From positions 10,778,415-10,842,414 of the forward strand of contig NC_033628.1 in assembly GCF_001540865.1 (NCBI RefSeq): a stretch of 64,000 bases of DNA, written 5' to 3'. Of this stretch, positions 11,656 to 23,016 are shown one piece after another. The notes under the pieces are model-generated. The model did no database searches. It was given only the letters and a program-made list of their open reading frames with translations, and was not told the DNA's origin. Numbering within the stretch: position 1 is the stretch's first letter; every line of letters starts with the position of its first letter. The stretch is from Ananas comosus. Lineage: Eukaryota; Streptophyta; Magnoliopsida; Poales; Bromeliaceae. A program made the translations under genes and the position numbers.

Positions 11656-13165
11656 AAATTTGATTTTACTACCTAATCTTTTAATTTGTTTGATTTAACT
11701 TAGTCAACGATATTTTGACTTTAAAATTTAAATTAATTATTCACTTTAAAAATTTTATAGTTGCGAGAATTGCATGACGTATTGTAAAGATAAATTTCAC
11801 ATTCAACTTTTGAAGTTAAGAGTGTCGTTGCATTCAACTTTTAAAGTTAGAGTGTTGTTGACTAACTTAAATCGAACAAACTGAAATAGTAAAATCAAAA
11901 TTTTAAAAAATTAGATTACCAACTAAAAATAGTCCATAATTTGGATGAGTTCTATAAATTTTTACTAAAGTGAAAACCTTGCCAAATATAGGCCTTTGTG
12001 AAATAGAGCTCTCAATTTACTTATTTTTGTTTACACAAGAATCCTTTAACTTCTGATTTTTTTCATTTGTTTACATAATTTTAGTCAATTAAAATAGAAA
12101 TTTATTCATTGCTAATTCGATTAAATTTAACCGTTGCAACCACCTTTTAGCCCAAAGACATATTAATTATATAAAATATTTAAATATTATTCTCCACCAG
12201 CTTAAACTTATAAAGAATAATAATAATTTCGTATTATTTAACATAATATCAGAGCAGGAGGTCATGAATTCAAGTCACGCTACACACTTCTATTATTATT
12301 AATTCCCTTTCATTTAATTCAAGTTCACATCACGGACCTAGCAAAAAATGTTTTATTTATTTCACAAGATATATTTTTCCTTTAAAATTTTTAAATTTGG
12401 TACCCAAAAACATGAAGTTTTCTTAGGACCCAAGCTAGTTGGAACAGTAAATATTTTTGGTGGCATGCTGAGCAGTCTCTCCAAACGAAAATTCATGTAA
12501 AAGATAAAATCAGAGAGAAAAAGTGTAGAGAGTGAGTGGGGGTTGTACTGGTGTGTAGAAAAGCTTGGACAGAATAAGCAGAATAACTTTGCTACATGAA
12601 ATCAGGCACTACGTGGGGTCGTCGTAGTACGTACACGGCATTTTGCAGTGTATGTGTCAAGAAAAGAAGGAATAGGAGGTGTTGCAGAATATTTCCCTTC
12701 CTTTGCATCCCATCCTTATTTCCTCTATAATCAACACTATTTGTTCCCCATATAATAAAAACAAATAAAAACTTATAATAAGATATATTTTTTTGTGTTT
12801 ATTCTCCCTTTTGGTGCTCTCCCCATGTCTCTCTTTGTGGGGGCTCTTGACCCACATTTCAAGCATTAATAAGAGGGGAGGTTTCCTTCAGATGCTATTC
12901 CCTGCCCCAAAAGGCTATTATAATTTATTTCGGAAAGTGTCAAGGGAGGGAAACAAGAGCTAGAGCACAAGGTATACGAGTGTTCTCGAGTGATTTTTAT
13001 CAAACACCAACTCAGAAAGAAAGAGAGAGAGAAAGGGATAGAATAATGCGGTGACGGCAAGCGATGCTTTGCGCGGGAATATCATTGTGGTGGCAGCCCG
13101 AATACTTAGTCGATTAGCAAACCCTGAAGCCTTCTTTTAAAATCGGGCAGCAGGTTCTTCCAGAC
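11656..13165. other. upstream region of the HIPP gene
   Basis: AT-rich to about 12450, then mixed sequence. The 300 bases before the HIPP start probably contain its promoter and leader, but I see no convincing TATA box. No other gene is supported. Confidence 0.45.
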
Positions 13166-15020
13166 ATGGCGGCGGCTCTCGGGAGGGTTCTTGACTCCGC
13201 TTTCTTGGCTATTTATCGATCGTTCGGCTACCGGAGCGATCGGAATAGGAACCGGAGCGGCGCTTACTACTACAGCAGCAACTACGGTGGCGGCAACACC
13301 TACTACTACGTCGACGACACCCGCAGAATGGGAAAGGGCCGGCCTCTTTCTCTGCAGGTTCGCTTATTCTCCCCGCGAGATTCTTGTGTTTCTTTAGCTA
13401 GCTTTGTGTTATTGGAGAGATGTAGGATCAAATGAAGCTTTATTTTGAGCAAGTTTAATTAGAAGAGGTTAATTCTTTTTCATTTTTTCTGTGATTGTGA
13501 TAGTTGTCCAGTTGTTTGAGTTCCTGTTCCTCGTTTCTGTGTATCATGCATGCATGCTGGCTACTTTTTTTCTTTATTTATTCCCCCCCCCCCCCCCCCC
13601 CCACAAGGCTAATAATTTGTTTTGGGTGTGGGGGGGGGGAACGGGAACAGATAGCAATAGAGAGAAAACAATCAAAAAAAAAAAAAAAAAAAAAAGTAAT
13701 TTATTTCTCTTCAAACAAAAAGGGCATGATACTTAGTATCTTCTTGTATTGCAGTAGTTTTTTCCAGAAAAAATATATACACAAGTATTAATTACTGATT
13801 TTAATTAAAGAGTTATCATAAATTAATATAAAAATTTAATAATATTTTTTAAAATTAGTGTATATTATGGTATTTAATTGGTGGAGAAGTGTAAATTAGG
13901 AGAAGGTACACATGCATGTCAACGATTGGATTATATAATTTATTTATAAAAAAATTGTAAAATTTGTTTATAAGCAAAGTATTTTTCTATCAAGATGTAA
14001 TTGCTTTACTCTTAATTAATTACCTGACATATGTGCTGTAACAATATCTTACAGCATGCAAATGCACGCATCCAGTTTTTTTTTTTTTTTTTTATTGTCA
14101 CAATTATTTTTTTTAGAGGCAAAAAGATTTCTTGTCACAAATTATATTTGTATTATAATCTTTTATTTCTCTGCTTTTCCAGACAGTGGAGCTTAAAGTC
14201 AGGATGTGCTGCACGGGCTGCGAAAGGGTTGTCAAGCATGCTCTCTCAAAACTAAGAGGTAATTCCAATTATTCCCATCATGACATAAATATCATATTTC
14301 AAAAGCTCGTGTTGCGTTCTATGATCTTTGATTCTGATACCATTTATAGAATTATTAACACTAATTATTAATTTTAAAAACGTAAACCATTAGAATTCAC
14401 TTAAGACGCACGCGTACAACATTCATCGATCTGTGACTAGACCCAATTTAGTCGTCCGTCATTTTGCACGTGACCCGACCAAAATTTGACCTCTTGCCTA
14501 GGCGCGTAGATGACAAAGCAGTTGTAAACTTTTCCATTCCTCTACAAATAGGGTATACCCGTGTTTTCTCAAAAAAATAAATAAATAAAAATAAACATTT
14601 GACATTTTGTCATAGGGCAAAATGCTGACTCTTTCAAGCCAACAGTTTAGTCATGTTTCTGCACGCATAAATCTCTGATATTGTGTTATGTTCGATCGAT
14701 AAGGGGTGGATTCGGTGGAGGTGGATCTGGATATGGAGAAGGTGACGGTGACGGGGTACGTGGACCGGAACAAGGTGCTGAAAGAGGTGCGGCGGAGCGG
14801 GAAGAAGGCGGAGTTCTGGCCGAACCCGGACCTGCCGATGTACTTCACGTCGGCGAGCGACTACTTCCGCGACGAGGAGTCCTTCAGGGACAGCTACAAC
14901 TACTGGCGCCACGGCTACAACGGCGACAAGCACGGCCACGTCCCCGTCCCCCACCGCGGCGAGGACCGCGTCAGCAACATGTTCAACGACGACGACGTCA
15001 ACGCCTGCCACGTCATGTAA
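13166..15020 (+). CDS. heavy metal-associated isoprenylated plant protein (HIPP), 194 aa
   Basis: Three exons join cleanly: 13166-13357, 14183-14258 and 14704-15020, all with GT-AG introns, giving 194 residues. Residues 1-64 are a variable Tyr/Gly/Arg-rich leader. Residues 65-130 form a heavy-metal-associated (HMA) fold: TVELKVRMCCTGC holds the metal-binding M-x-C-x-x-C (M72, C74, C77), followed by GVDSVEVDLDMEKVTVTG and the typical FWP segment. The chain ends Cys-His-Val-Met, a CaaX box for prenylation, so the protein should become membrane-tethered. HIPPs are known as plant metal-binding or metallochaperone-like proteins. The metal and partner here are unknown. The N-terminal leader is longer than in minimal HIPPs. 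Intron 1 carries unusual homopolymer tracts. The last exon is GC-rich. Confidence 0.93.
13585..13695. repeat. poly-C, poly-G and poly-A tracts in HIPP intron 1
   Basis: A run of about 18 C is followed within ~30 bases by about 9 G, then by a run of over 20 A. The C and G runs can pair in the transcript or in single-stranded DNA. Run lengths may be affected by sequencing error. Confidence 0.85.
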
Positions 15021-16151
15021 AACCGGCCCCCACCACCCCCACACCCCACCGGAGACACTGCAGTACGGGTGTGATCATGATGATCTGGTGCAAGATAATG
15101 TAGACCTGTGAGGAGTGTTGCGTTCATGATGTTGTAAGGCATGTTAATTATCTACGTGCTGTGAATGTGTTCTACTTTGTATCGAAATATACTGCAAAAA
15201 AAACAAAAAAAACAAAAAAAAAAAGCTGTTTACAGCTCACTATTTCCAGTAAAATTATAGTGGGGACTTTAATGAGTAGCTATGATGATGGATGCACATG
15301 TGTGTTGCGCTCGACATGAACAGGAACTAAGGAATTTTTGATTGAATATGGGACCAATGAAAATCTAAATTAGACCATTTGAGCAAATTCAGAGGCGACT
15401 AAAAAGTGTAGCTTTTTACAGATTTGAATAGGTTTTTTCTTTTAGTTTTTTTGAAGTACAACATGGCCAAATAAAACTGAGGCTTGTAGGGGGACGTCAA
15501 TGGGTCAGATTCGATGCAGGTTGTAAAAATACCGAACCTGAACCCATTGGGTTTAGAATATCCATAGCAAAAATCGAACACGAAACCATAAATCTGAACT
15601 TGAAAGCCATTATTTCTCGTTATCAATTTTAAAACATATCATATTCATATCTAAGTTACAGAGTAAAACAATCTAAATTTCTATATGTAACAGAATATAA
15701 AATAAGTTTGAGTCCGGTTCAGGTTCGGTTTTGGATCAGATATAGATAAAAACCATATTTGAACCCAAATCTATTGGACTTTAGTTTTCTAATATTCATA
15801 ACTTGAAATTATATTCATTTAGTATCGGTAAAATCCGCTCTGTTCACATTCGGGTGCAGATAAAATTTCGAGTATCTGTAGCATTTGCATGCAGCTTTTG
15901 CGGCACGCAACTGCAGGCAACCACACAATTTTACATTTTTGAGAAAGGCCGGAAGTGGACTTTTCTCAGTAGATGAGATGTGCGGCCCAAACAACAATCG
16001 ATGACAACATCGGCCTTTTTGGGCCGAGAACATTAGCCCAAAAAGATTAAAAGCCCGCTCCAACAATGGGCCGGAATTTAGCCCAATACACATTAATGCA
16101 AATTCTAATCGGGTTGGACTTACGCCCAATCGCAGCATAGAATTCGTGCTC

Positions 16152-16186
<35 letters not shown>

Positions 16187-16660
16187 TTAAAAATGATTAT
16201 ATTCTAATATGTGCTATAGATTATTTATAATTATTTATCATGAAATCGCTTAAGAGCTTGGAACCTAAAAACCTAAGCTGATAAGTAAAAATACCTCTCA
16301 CATTATATATAAGCCAAAAATTTTAATTATATCTTTAAAGCAAATTCAATATTTTTAACAAAAATATAAAAATTTATTGAAAACATAAAAATTGGAAAGA
16401 TCAAGAGAAGTAAGGAATCATCCGCCTAACATTTGATTTTCATAGTAAATTAGAACAAAATTCGAAACAAATTATTAAATTTTTTTTAATCTTTAGCCTC
16501 TTATTTCAATACATTTGGGGCCGATCAGTGAAAACTTTAGGAAAGACTAATATAAAATTATTTTTTTTATTAGGTCCATGGTCCTGATGCACCAATGGAA
16601 TATGACATGTCTTAATTAAATTTATTTTATAGTATTTTAAACATCTATATATTAAAAATT
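15021..16660. other. HIPP 3' flank and repeat debris
   Basis: The 3' UTR probably ends near the A-rich 15195-15225. About 15480-15860 resembles a worn dispersed repeat with GGTTCAGGTTCGG-like words. An ATT microsatellite lies at 16150-16186. The minus-strand frame at 15815-16138 shows no domain. Confidence 0.5.
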
Positions 16661-16960
16661 AGGGAAAACTTCAAAAAACCCCCTGTGGTTTCGTAGTTTC
16701 TCACTTTGCCCCCCTGTAGTTTCAAATGTATCAATTTGCTTTCCTGTGATTTTTTTTTTCTCTTTTTTTTATTAATTTTTTTTTTTCTTAAATCAGTGAT
16801 AAAGTTAAAATTAAAGGGTAGTAAAGTGAATATTTGATAAATCTAGATGGGTATCTGAAGTTTTTTGTATATAATTTAATAAAATATTAACGAAAAAGTT
16901 ATCGAAAAGATAAAAATGAAACCACAAGGGGGGCAAAAGGAGGGTTTTTGAAGTTTTCCC
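16661..16960. mobile_element. foldback MITE, ~300 bp
   Basis: Left AGGGAAAACTTCAAAAAACC and right GGGTTTTTGAAGTTTTCCC are inverted. The word CCCCTGTGGTTTCGTAG faces AAACCACAAGGGGGGC inside. TAAAAATT directly precedes (16653-16660) and follows (16961-16968) the element as a likely 8-bp target duplication. The interior has no coding sequence. Confidence 0.7.
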
Positions 16961-17350
16961 TAAAAATTATAAAAATTTAGATATGCGCATTAAAATAAAA
17001 TAAAAAAATTTTTCTAAAATTTGTGGCGTATGGGGTGCAACTGAATTTACAGATAGGACATTGAATAAAAAACAATATAGTAATAGATTTGTAGGGGCAT
17101 TGACTCAAAATAAAGAAAAATAAAGGGAGAGAGCCAGTGGAAATAGGACACGTGGCGTAGCGACCAATATGGGATCATTCGCCGGTCGACGCGTGGGCCC
17201 CGATTTTGACCAGCCACGTGTGCATTCTCTGTCCTTATTGTATGCCCCTTCTAATTTACGGCTTGCTTATAATATGCCCTTAGTCTAAACAAAATTTTCA
17301 TCATTGCCCCTCGACAACTGTTTGTATATTTTTTATATAAATAATTTTAT

Positions 17351-17990
17351 ACAGTTTTCTATAAACATATCGAATAACAGATATATACTTATAAAATTTA
17401 AATTTTTAAATTTATCCATCAAAAATTTCTAACAATTTGAGGTATATTTCTATTGTTAACATCCGTTAGAAAAATATAGTTAACTATAGATAAAATATTT
17501 AATCTTGCTTAGTGAGTAAGATAAAGTGATTTTTTTATCCATATAATATTATACCTTCCTTTTCAATGAAAACCCTAGCTTGATCAAAAACCTAGAAATA
17601 AAAACTCTTCTCCTCTTCCTCTTCCTCTTCTTCTCTCTTCTTCATACTAGTTTCAAATCCATAATTAGGGTTTCTCCATCCTTATTAATCCATACTTTGT
17701 CTATGTCGAGCACCAGAAAATTAGTTAAATGAGAGAAGAGGTTGCAACAATAATGAATCTAATTAGTTTTTCTAGAGAAAAAAAAATAACCATTGGAAAG
17801 TTGAGACTTTCGGAGGGACGTATTTGTAAAATTAATATTTCACTAATCTTTAATTAAAAAATAAGCATTGAATTAACGATAAAAATCAGAGAGGCGAATA
17901 CGAACATCATTGAACTTTTGAAAGAATAAATAAAAAAATTTAAATTTTATAAAAATATATCTTCTATTCGATATGTTTACAAGAAACTGT
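17351..17990. mobile_element. Mutator-like foldback with leader-like insert (candidate)
   Basis: The left arm (ACAGTTTTCTATAAACATAT...) and right arm (read in reverse, ACAGTTTCTTGTAAACATAT...) are inverted for well over 60 bases. They resemble the arms of the element at 21100-22024. Between them, 17565-17700 holds AAAACCCTAGC, a CTCTTCCTCTTCC pyrimidine tract and AATTAGGGTTT, which look like a plant gene leader. No target duplication was found. Confidence 0.45.
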
Positions 17991-18940
17991 TTCATAATAT
18001 AAATTTACTAATTAATTAGCATGCGTTAAAGGAAGAAGAAAAAAAAGAAGATATGTATGGAGACGCCTGAACTTTAGCTCTTTTGCTAAGAGACTGATGA
18101 ACTTTTAATTTTGATATTTAAATCTTATTAAATAGTTTGATAAATATCCATCTTGAACTTTCTAATTATGTAGTCATTAATTTTAGTAAGATGTCATGCA
18201 CATAATTCTATAAAATTTAAAAATATAAAAAAATTATTTTTTTCTCTATAAATTTCACCAATTAAGTATGATGGTCGAAAAATAAGTTGAACCTATTTTT
18301 CGCTTGTCTTATATGTCACAATACAAAAAATATTTTATTTTTATTTATTATGAAGCTTTATATAAGATTAAAATAATTGTGTATTAAGGAAATATCTTTG
18401 CCAAAATTTAAAGTTCATAAGAGTACTGTTTGCAAATAAGTTAAAGTCCAGGGAGTCTCCATACATTTTATCTTAAGAAAAATTAAAATGAAACGAATAT
18501 AAGTAAAATCCGGACTCAAAATCTTTCTAATGCAGAGACAATTATTTGTCTTCAAAATTTAAAACCGTGGAAAAATAATATTTTTAATATTTATGTTTAA
18601 TAGACATATTAAACAAAAAAAAAAAAGCTTATAGAATATTTATTTACATCTCTTAATTTCTTCGAAAGTTCATCGTTCAATCATTTTGACTGTATTTTTG
18701 TCCATGTAGAGTCGTACGTACGTGTACGCATCTCTCACTATTAATTGAGAACAACATTGCTGTGGTGAGTTGTTTCGGATCTATACCAGCCATTAATTGG
18801 GGCTTATGTGGATATCGGGTATCCAATAATAACTTATGCTAAGTATCTAGTGCTAAGGAACACCATAACAAGAGATTTGTACTTAATTACAACTGCAAAT
18901 GGCACACTTGTGTATTCTTTTGTTTATTTATTGCCCACAA
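17991..18940. other. AT-rich intergenic, nothing recognised
   Basis: No supported gene or defined repeat. The short frame at 18808-19011 overlaps the tandem array and is not gene-like. Confidence 0.5.
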
Positions 18941-19041
18941 ATTTGGCCGCGCATTTCATTTCCTACGCTCCGTATGCAGGATTTCTATATCCCGTGCACG
19001 AAACTATTTAACCGCTTATTAATAATAAAGTACGTTCAGAT

Positions 19042-19279
19042 TGTCGGATCGTTGGCGCTAACCATTAATCCCAAAAGCTCGAGCTGTTAGAAATACGCAA
19101 TTAATTCACTTAAAGCGTACAGAAACAGCGCCCATGGATCTCGATTGTGTCTCGGCCCACCTGGCCTCACGCCACTTTGAACATGACTCGGTCCAATCCA
19201 GCCTCACGCCATTTCGAATATGACTCGGCCCACATGGCCTCCCGCCACAGGGCAGGATGCTGACCCATTTAAGCCAACA
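19042..19279 (-). repeat. 3' LTR of the TRIM
   Basis: A 238-bp direct repeat matching 19354-19591 in length and order, with scattered substitutions. It lies beside the polypurine tract. Confidence 0.9.
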
Positions 19280-19353
19280 ATCCCCCCTCCAGCATCTGGA
19301 CATATTTGCAGCATCCAGAAATCGAACCTGTGACCTCTGGTTCTGATACCACT

Positions 19354-19591
19354 TGTCAGATCGTTGGCGTTAACCATTAATCCCAAAAGCTTGAGCTGTT
19401 AGAAATACGCAACCAATTCACTTAAAGCGTATAGAAACAGCGCCCACGGGTCTCGATTGTGACTCGGTCCACCTAGCCTCACGCCACTTCGAACATGACT
19501 CGGCCCAACCCAGCCTCACGCCATTTCGAACATGACTCGGCCCATATGGCCTTCCGTTACAGGGCAGGATGCCGGCCCATTTAAGCCAACA
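19354..19591 (-). repeat. 5' LTR of the TRIM
   Basis: A 238-bp direct repeat of 19042-19279. It counts as the 5' LTR because the primer-binding site lies directly inside it on the minus strand. It contains an internal duplicated word, CCTCACGCCA(C/T)TTCGAA. Confidence 0.9.
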
Positions 19592-20159
19592 CAGATCTGA
19601 TTGTGTATTTTTTACAACACGTGTGCAATATTTTCATATTCCCTATGATGAAACAATTCAACTAGACGAAATGCACTCAAATTTGACTGTACGTATATTT
19701 TTCACAATATGCGTGTAGGATTTTTATATTCTGCGTATGAGGCTATTCAATCGCTTATTAATGACGAAATGTATTCAGATTTAATTACACATTTTTCATA
19801 TTTTGTAAGCAAGATTTTCTTAATCTGCGCACGAAATTATTCAACCATTTATTAATGATGAAACACATTCGGACCACGTATATTGATTGACCCAAAATTC
19901 ATTCTTACTTGCTACTAATTAGTGGGTTGGTGCAAACTATAGCCCATAATTAAATCCTACCTCATACATGTTGACCGAAAAATAATTCTCATCGCAGATA
20001 ACAATTTAAATTTGTTTGTTGAATTAATGTTAACTCAAAATTATTTATAATGCTGTTATTTCTTATTATTATTTTGGAATAAAACTATTCGTATTTTTTT
20101 TTTCTCCAATTATCTCTTTTTCCCTAATTTCAAGCCTAAAGTGGACACTTACATCTATG

Positions 20160-20310
20160 TAAACTTTGAATCGGGGATCCTGAGAGGGTACAGCAGGGCC
20201 CTCCACGTTCTGCGCGAGCGGGCGCCGGTGCGAGTGGCGCAGGCGGGCGGAGGCGGCTGGCGAGGGTGCTGGCGCGGGCGAGCGGGCACGAGCAACGGCG
20301 CATCTAAAAG
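20160..20310. other. isolated GC-rich patch, possibly gene-derived
   Basis: About 150 bases of strongly GC-rich sequence in AT-rich surroundings. One minus-strand frame is Ala/Pro/Arg-rich. I recognise no protein family. It could be a captured exon fragment like that at 21340-21780. Confidence 0.3.
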
Positions 20311-20451
20311 CACAATTCAACTTTTGCTACCCAACCACTCAACAATGGTGCATTGGTGCCAATGTCTAAAAATGTAATCAATTAAAACACCAAAAGAACA
20401 TCATTACGTAAAATCTTATCTTCAAAGCCGCACTGTAATAATTATAGGATT

Positions 20452-20965
20452 AATTACATATAGATCCCTATATATATGGTGAATTGTAAGAATATAGCTA
20501 AAAAGTTCAACATATCTTATCTCAAAAGCCGCACTATAATAATTATAGAATTAATTACATACAGATCCATATAAATATAGTAAATTGTAAATATGTCGTT
20601 ATAAAATTTAACTTTTATATATTATTTTTGCAAATATTTTAATATTTTCAAATATATTCATACCATTAGAATTCGTTAGAAATATTTAATTTACCATAGA
20701 TTAAATATTTAATCCTAATTAGTTTATGAGATAACTTGACATTTTTATCCTTCTAATATTATGCTCTGTCATGGCAAGGGATATATTTGTGGTGACAAAA
20801 TTGACATTGTATTTTTTTGCTGTTAAAATATAAATTTTCTCTAATGTCAATAAACCAGAAAGATATATTTGAAAATATTAGAACTTTTGTAAGGACAATA
20901 TATAAAAATTGAACTTTGTAAAAATATATTTGCAATTCACTATATTTACAATGATAAGTATATAT
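20452..20965. mobile_element. foldback element related to the one at 21100
   Basis: The left end (GGATTAATTACATATAGATC, then GGTGAATTGTAA) faces a right end whose reverse reads CCTAAATATATACTTATC, then TAGTGAATTGC. The left arm is partly duplicated at 20537-20600. No captured GC-rich sequence and no clear target duplication. Confidence 0.5.
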
Positions 20966-21099
20966 TTAGGCTTCATTTGGGTTTGCGAGGAGATTGCATT
21001 ACGTGCGGTGAGAAAGTACAATGAAAAAATATTTTGTTTATTTTCATAGACCTCAATACCAAATTAAGCCTTAATCTATAATTATATTTTTATATAATA

Positions 21100-22024
21100 G
21101 GGTTAATTTTATACAGGTCCCCGCAAATATAGTGAATTACAGATATATTTCTGTAAAGTTTAGCTTTTAAAAGTTATTTTTACAAAAATCCTAATGTATT
21201 CAAAAATGTCCCTATGGTTAAAATCCATTAGAGAACTACTTATTTATTAACAGTAGGCTCGTGAAATGACATTTTTACCCTCATAAATGTCTTTCCAAAA
21301 CAACTTTTGCCCTCTTCCTCTTTCTCTTCCTTTTCAAGTTGCAGGAGCAAATGGCGGCGGCGGCAGCGACGTCGCGGAGCTTGTCGGAGTTACGGCCGAC
21401 GAGGACATGGCTGAGGCACGCAGCGGCGAAGCAAAAGGCGAAGGTGCGGCCGATTTGGAAGCGCTCATGACGACGGCCCACGCGAGCACGACGATCGGAT
21501 CATTAGCGACGATAACGAAAAAGGAGGAGGAAAATGAGAATACGAAGAAGAAGGAGGCGGCGGCGGAGGCCGTTGTCTGGCATCCGCCGCACTTACCTAT
21601 GCCGGAGGCGCCGCCTAGGATGGCGAAGTCGTCACCGATCTCCCATGCACGAGGAGCACCGCCTGATCTCCCGCGAAGAGCACCGTCGACGTGGCCTCCA
21701 TCGGCCGCTTCCTCCGCGACCGCGGCTCCTCTTTTTCCGTCGTGATCGCTCGCCGCATCTCCTCTCTCGCCGGCGATAAAAAAGAGAGAAGAGAAAGAGA
21801 GAGAGGAAGAAAAAAAGTGGTAAAATTATCAATCCACCTTATTAAGTAATTATGATTAAGTATTTTAACTATGATTAATTAAATATTTTTAACAAATCGA
21901 TGCTAACGGCAGATATATATCTGAATATATTATAATTTTTACAGAAATAACTTATAAAATTTAAATTTTAAAAAAATATATTTATAATTTATTATATTTA
22001 CGAAGATATGTATGAAATTATTCC
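21100..22024. mobile_element. Mutator-like element with captured GC-rich sequence (Pack-MULE candidate)
   Basis: Ends GGGTTAATTTTATACA and (in reverse) GGAATAATTTCATACA are terminal inverted repeats. The inversion continues imperfectly for some 190 bases inward. Directly outside, TATATAATA occurs on both sides (21091-21099 and 22025-22033), a nine-base target duplication typical of Mutator-like elements. Between the AT-rich arms lies 21340-21780, GC-rich and gene-like. An ATG at 21351 opens 39 codons. At 21668-21780 another frame reads VDVASIGRFLRDRGSSFSVV. No single frame spans the insert and no transposase is present. I could not identify the donor genes. Confidence 0.75.
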
Positions 22025-22500
22025 TATATAATATATTATCTAATCCATTAACCCGACCACAGCCACCACCTAACTTGGAAGCCACAAACATAAAATGTAT
22101 AATAACAGTAATAACAATAATAATATTTGCACCAAGTTTTGAACGGCTTGTAAAGGAAAAGCACTTTTGCCAGCAGCCAGGCAACTGGCGAGGATTAGAC
22201 CGGCCATTCAGAAGCGCTTTTTTGGAAGGAATGAATGTCTGAAAACATCCGCATAATAATAACACACTGTTTGCGCGCGGTGTTGTCGCATCAGATGATC
22301 CGCTAACATCCGCGTATTAAATTCCTGAGGCGACCGCGCTCGTACGATTGCGTGTGGACAAGGTAATGCGTGCGCCAACGAAAAAGGTTTTTTCATGCAA
22401 TACTAAATTCTCAGGCCACTAGGACAGGGTATCCAAAATTTTATTCCAATTCGAGCATCAATAAAACAGATATATTCGATACTAAACTGATATAAGTTTC

Positions 22501-23016
22501 AGGAATAATTGTCTATATATTTGTCATACGTTTGAAAATATTTAATTTACCCTCATTTTTTTTTCTTTCGAAAATATCTCTCATATGCTCCACTGCTCCA
22601 TCGTTATTGTAAAATACCCTCGCAGTTATCTCCTGTTAAGTTAATTTGGGTTAAACGTGAGTTAAACATCTACTACAGTTAAAAAAAATTAAAATACCAA
22701 TTTTGTCCTTAACTTAAGGGCAAATAAGAAATGTTGGTGACGGTAGAGGAGTATATTGGAAGAGACCAAAAGTCAAAATACTTTTTATGCCCCTGACTTT
22801 AAGGGTAAATAAGAAAATCAGTGATGGTGGAAGGGTACATTTGAAACGGCAAAATAGTAATTTTACAGAGCTAATAGAGTTAATTAACAGATTTTAACTC
22901 TAGTAGTATATTAAAAATAAGTTGGAACGTAAAGAGAGTATTTTCAATATGAGCCTTCTAAGAGGGGTAAATCGGAAAATCGAAAACTTTTCAGAAGTAT
23001 ATAAGCAATTGCCCCT
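22501..23016. mobile_element. long foldback repeat, ~516 bp
   Basis: Left AGGAATAATTGTCTATATAT and right (reversed) AGGGGCAATTGCTTATATAC match with mismatches. Further in, AATTTACCCTC faces GATTTACCCCTC and GAAAATATCTCTC faces GAAAATACTCTC. The middle has direct words AAATAAGAAA(A/T)... repeated near 22725 and 22808. No coding sequence. Confidence 0.55.

Larger units (their letters stand above)
19042..19591 (-). mobile_element. complete TRIM retrotransposon, 550 bp
   Basis: Two direct 238-bp LTRs (19042-19279 and 19354-19591) enclose only 74 bases. On the minus strand each LTR starts TGTTGGCTTAAATGG and ends in CA. Next to the 5' LTR (the right-hand copy) the minus strand reads TGGTATCAGAACC (19339-19351), close to the initiator-Met tRNA primer site TGGTATCAGAGC. 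Next to the 3' LTR lies the polypurine tract GGAGGGGGGAT (19280-19290). CAGAT flanks both sides (19037-19041 and 19592-19596) as a 5-bp target duplication. It encodes no protein, so its movement must depend on another element. Closely related LTRs suggest moderate age. Confidence 0.93.
18941..19880 (+). repeat. diverged ~98-bp tandem array split by a TRIM
   Basis: About four copies of a unit run CACAATATGCGTGTAGG, ATTTTTATATTCTGCG, AACTATTCAACCGCTTATTAA and end near TTCAGAT. They lie at roughly 18941-19041, 19592-19682, 19683-19780 and 19781-19878. The retroelement at 19042-19591 sits between copies 1 and 2. Confidence 0.7.

Noticed and set aside
12230..12300. ATATCAGAGCAGGAGGTC resembling a retrotransposon primer site
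   Set aside because: No LTR pair or polypurine tract could be found around it.
14634..15044. 136-codon minus-strand open frame rich in Val and His
   Set aside because: It is antisense to the GC-rich last exon of the HIPP gene and has no domain; it exists because of the sense codon bias.
15815..16138. 107-codon minus-strand frame
   Set aside because: No recognisable domain, upstream of an ATT microsatellite; composition resembles a dispersed repeat.
19106..19386. Two minus-strand open frames of 60-65 codons
   Set aside because: They lie across an LTR and the 74-base interior of the TRIM; TRIMs encode no protein.
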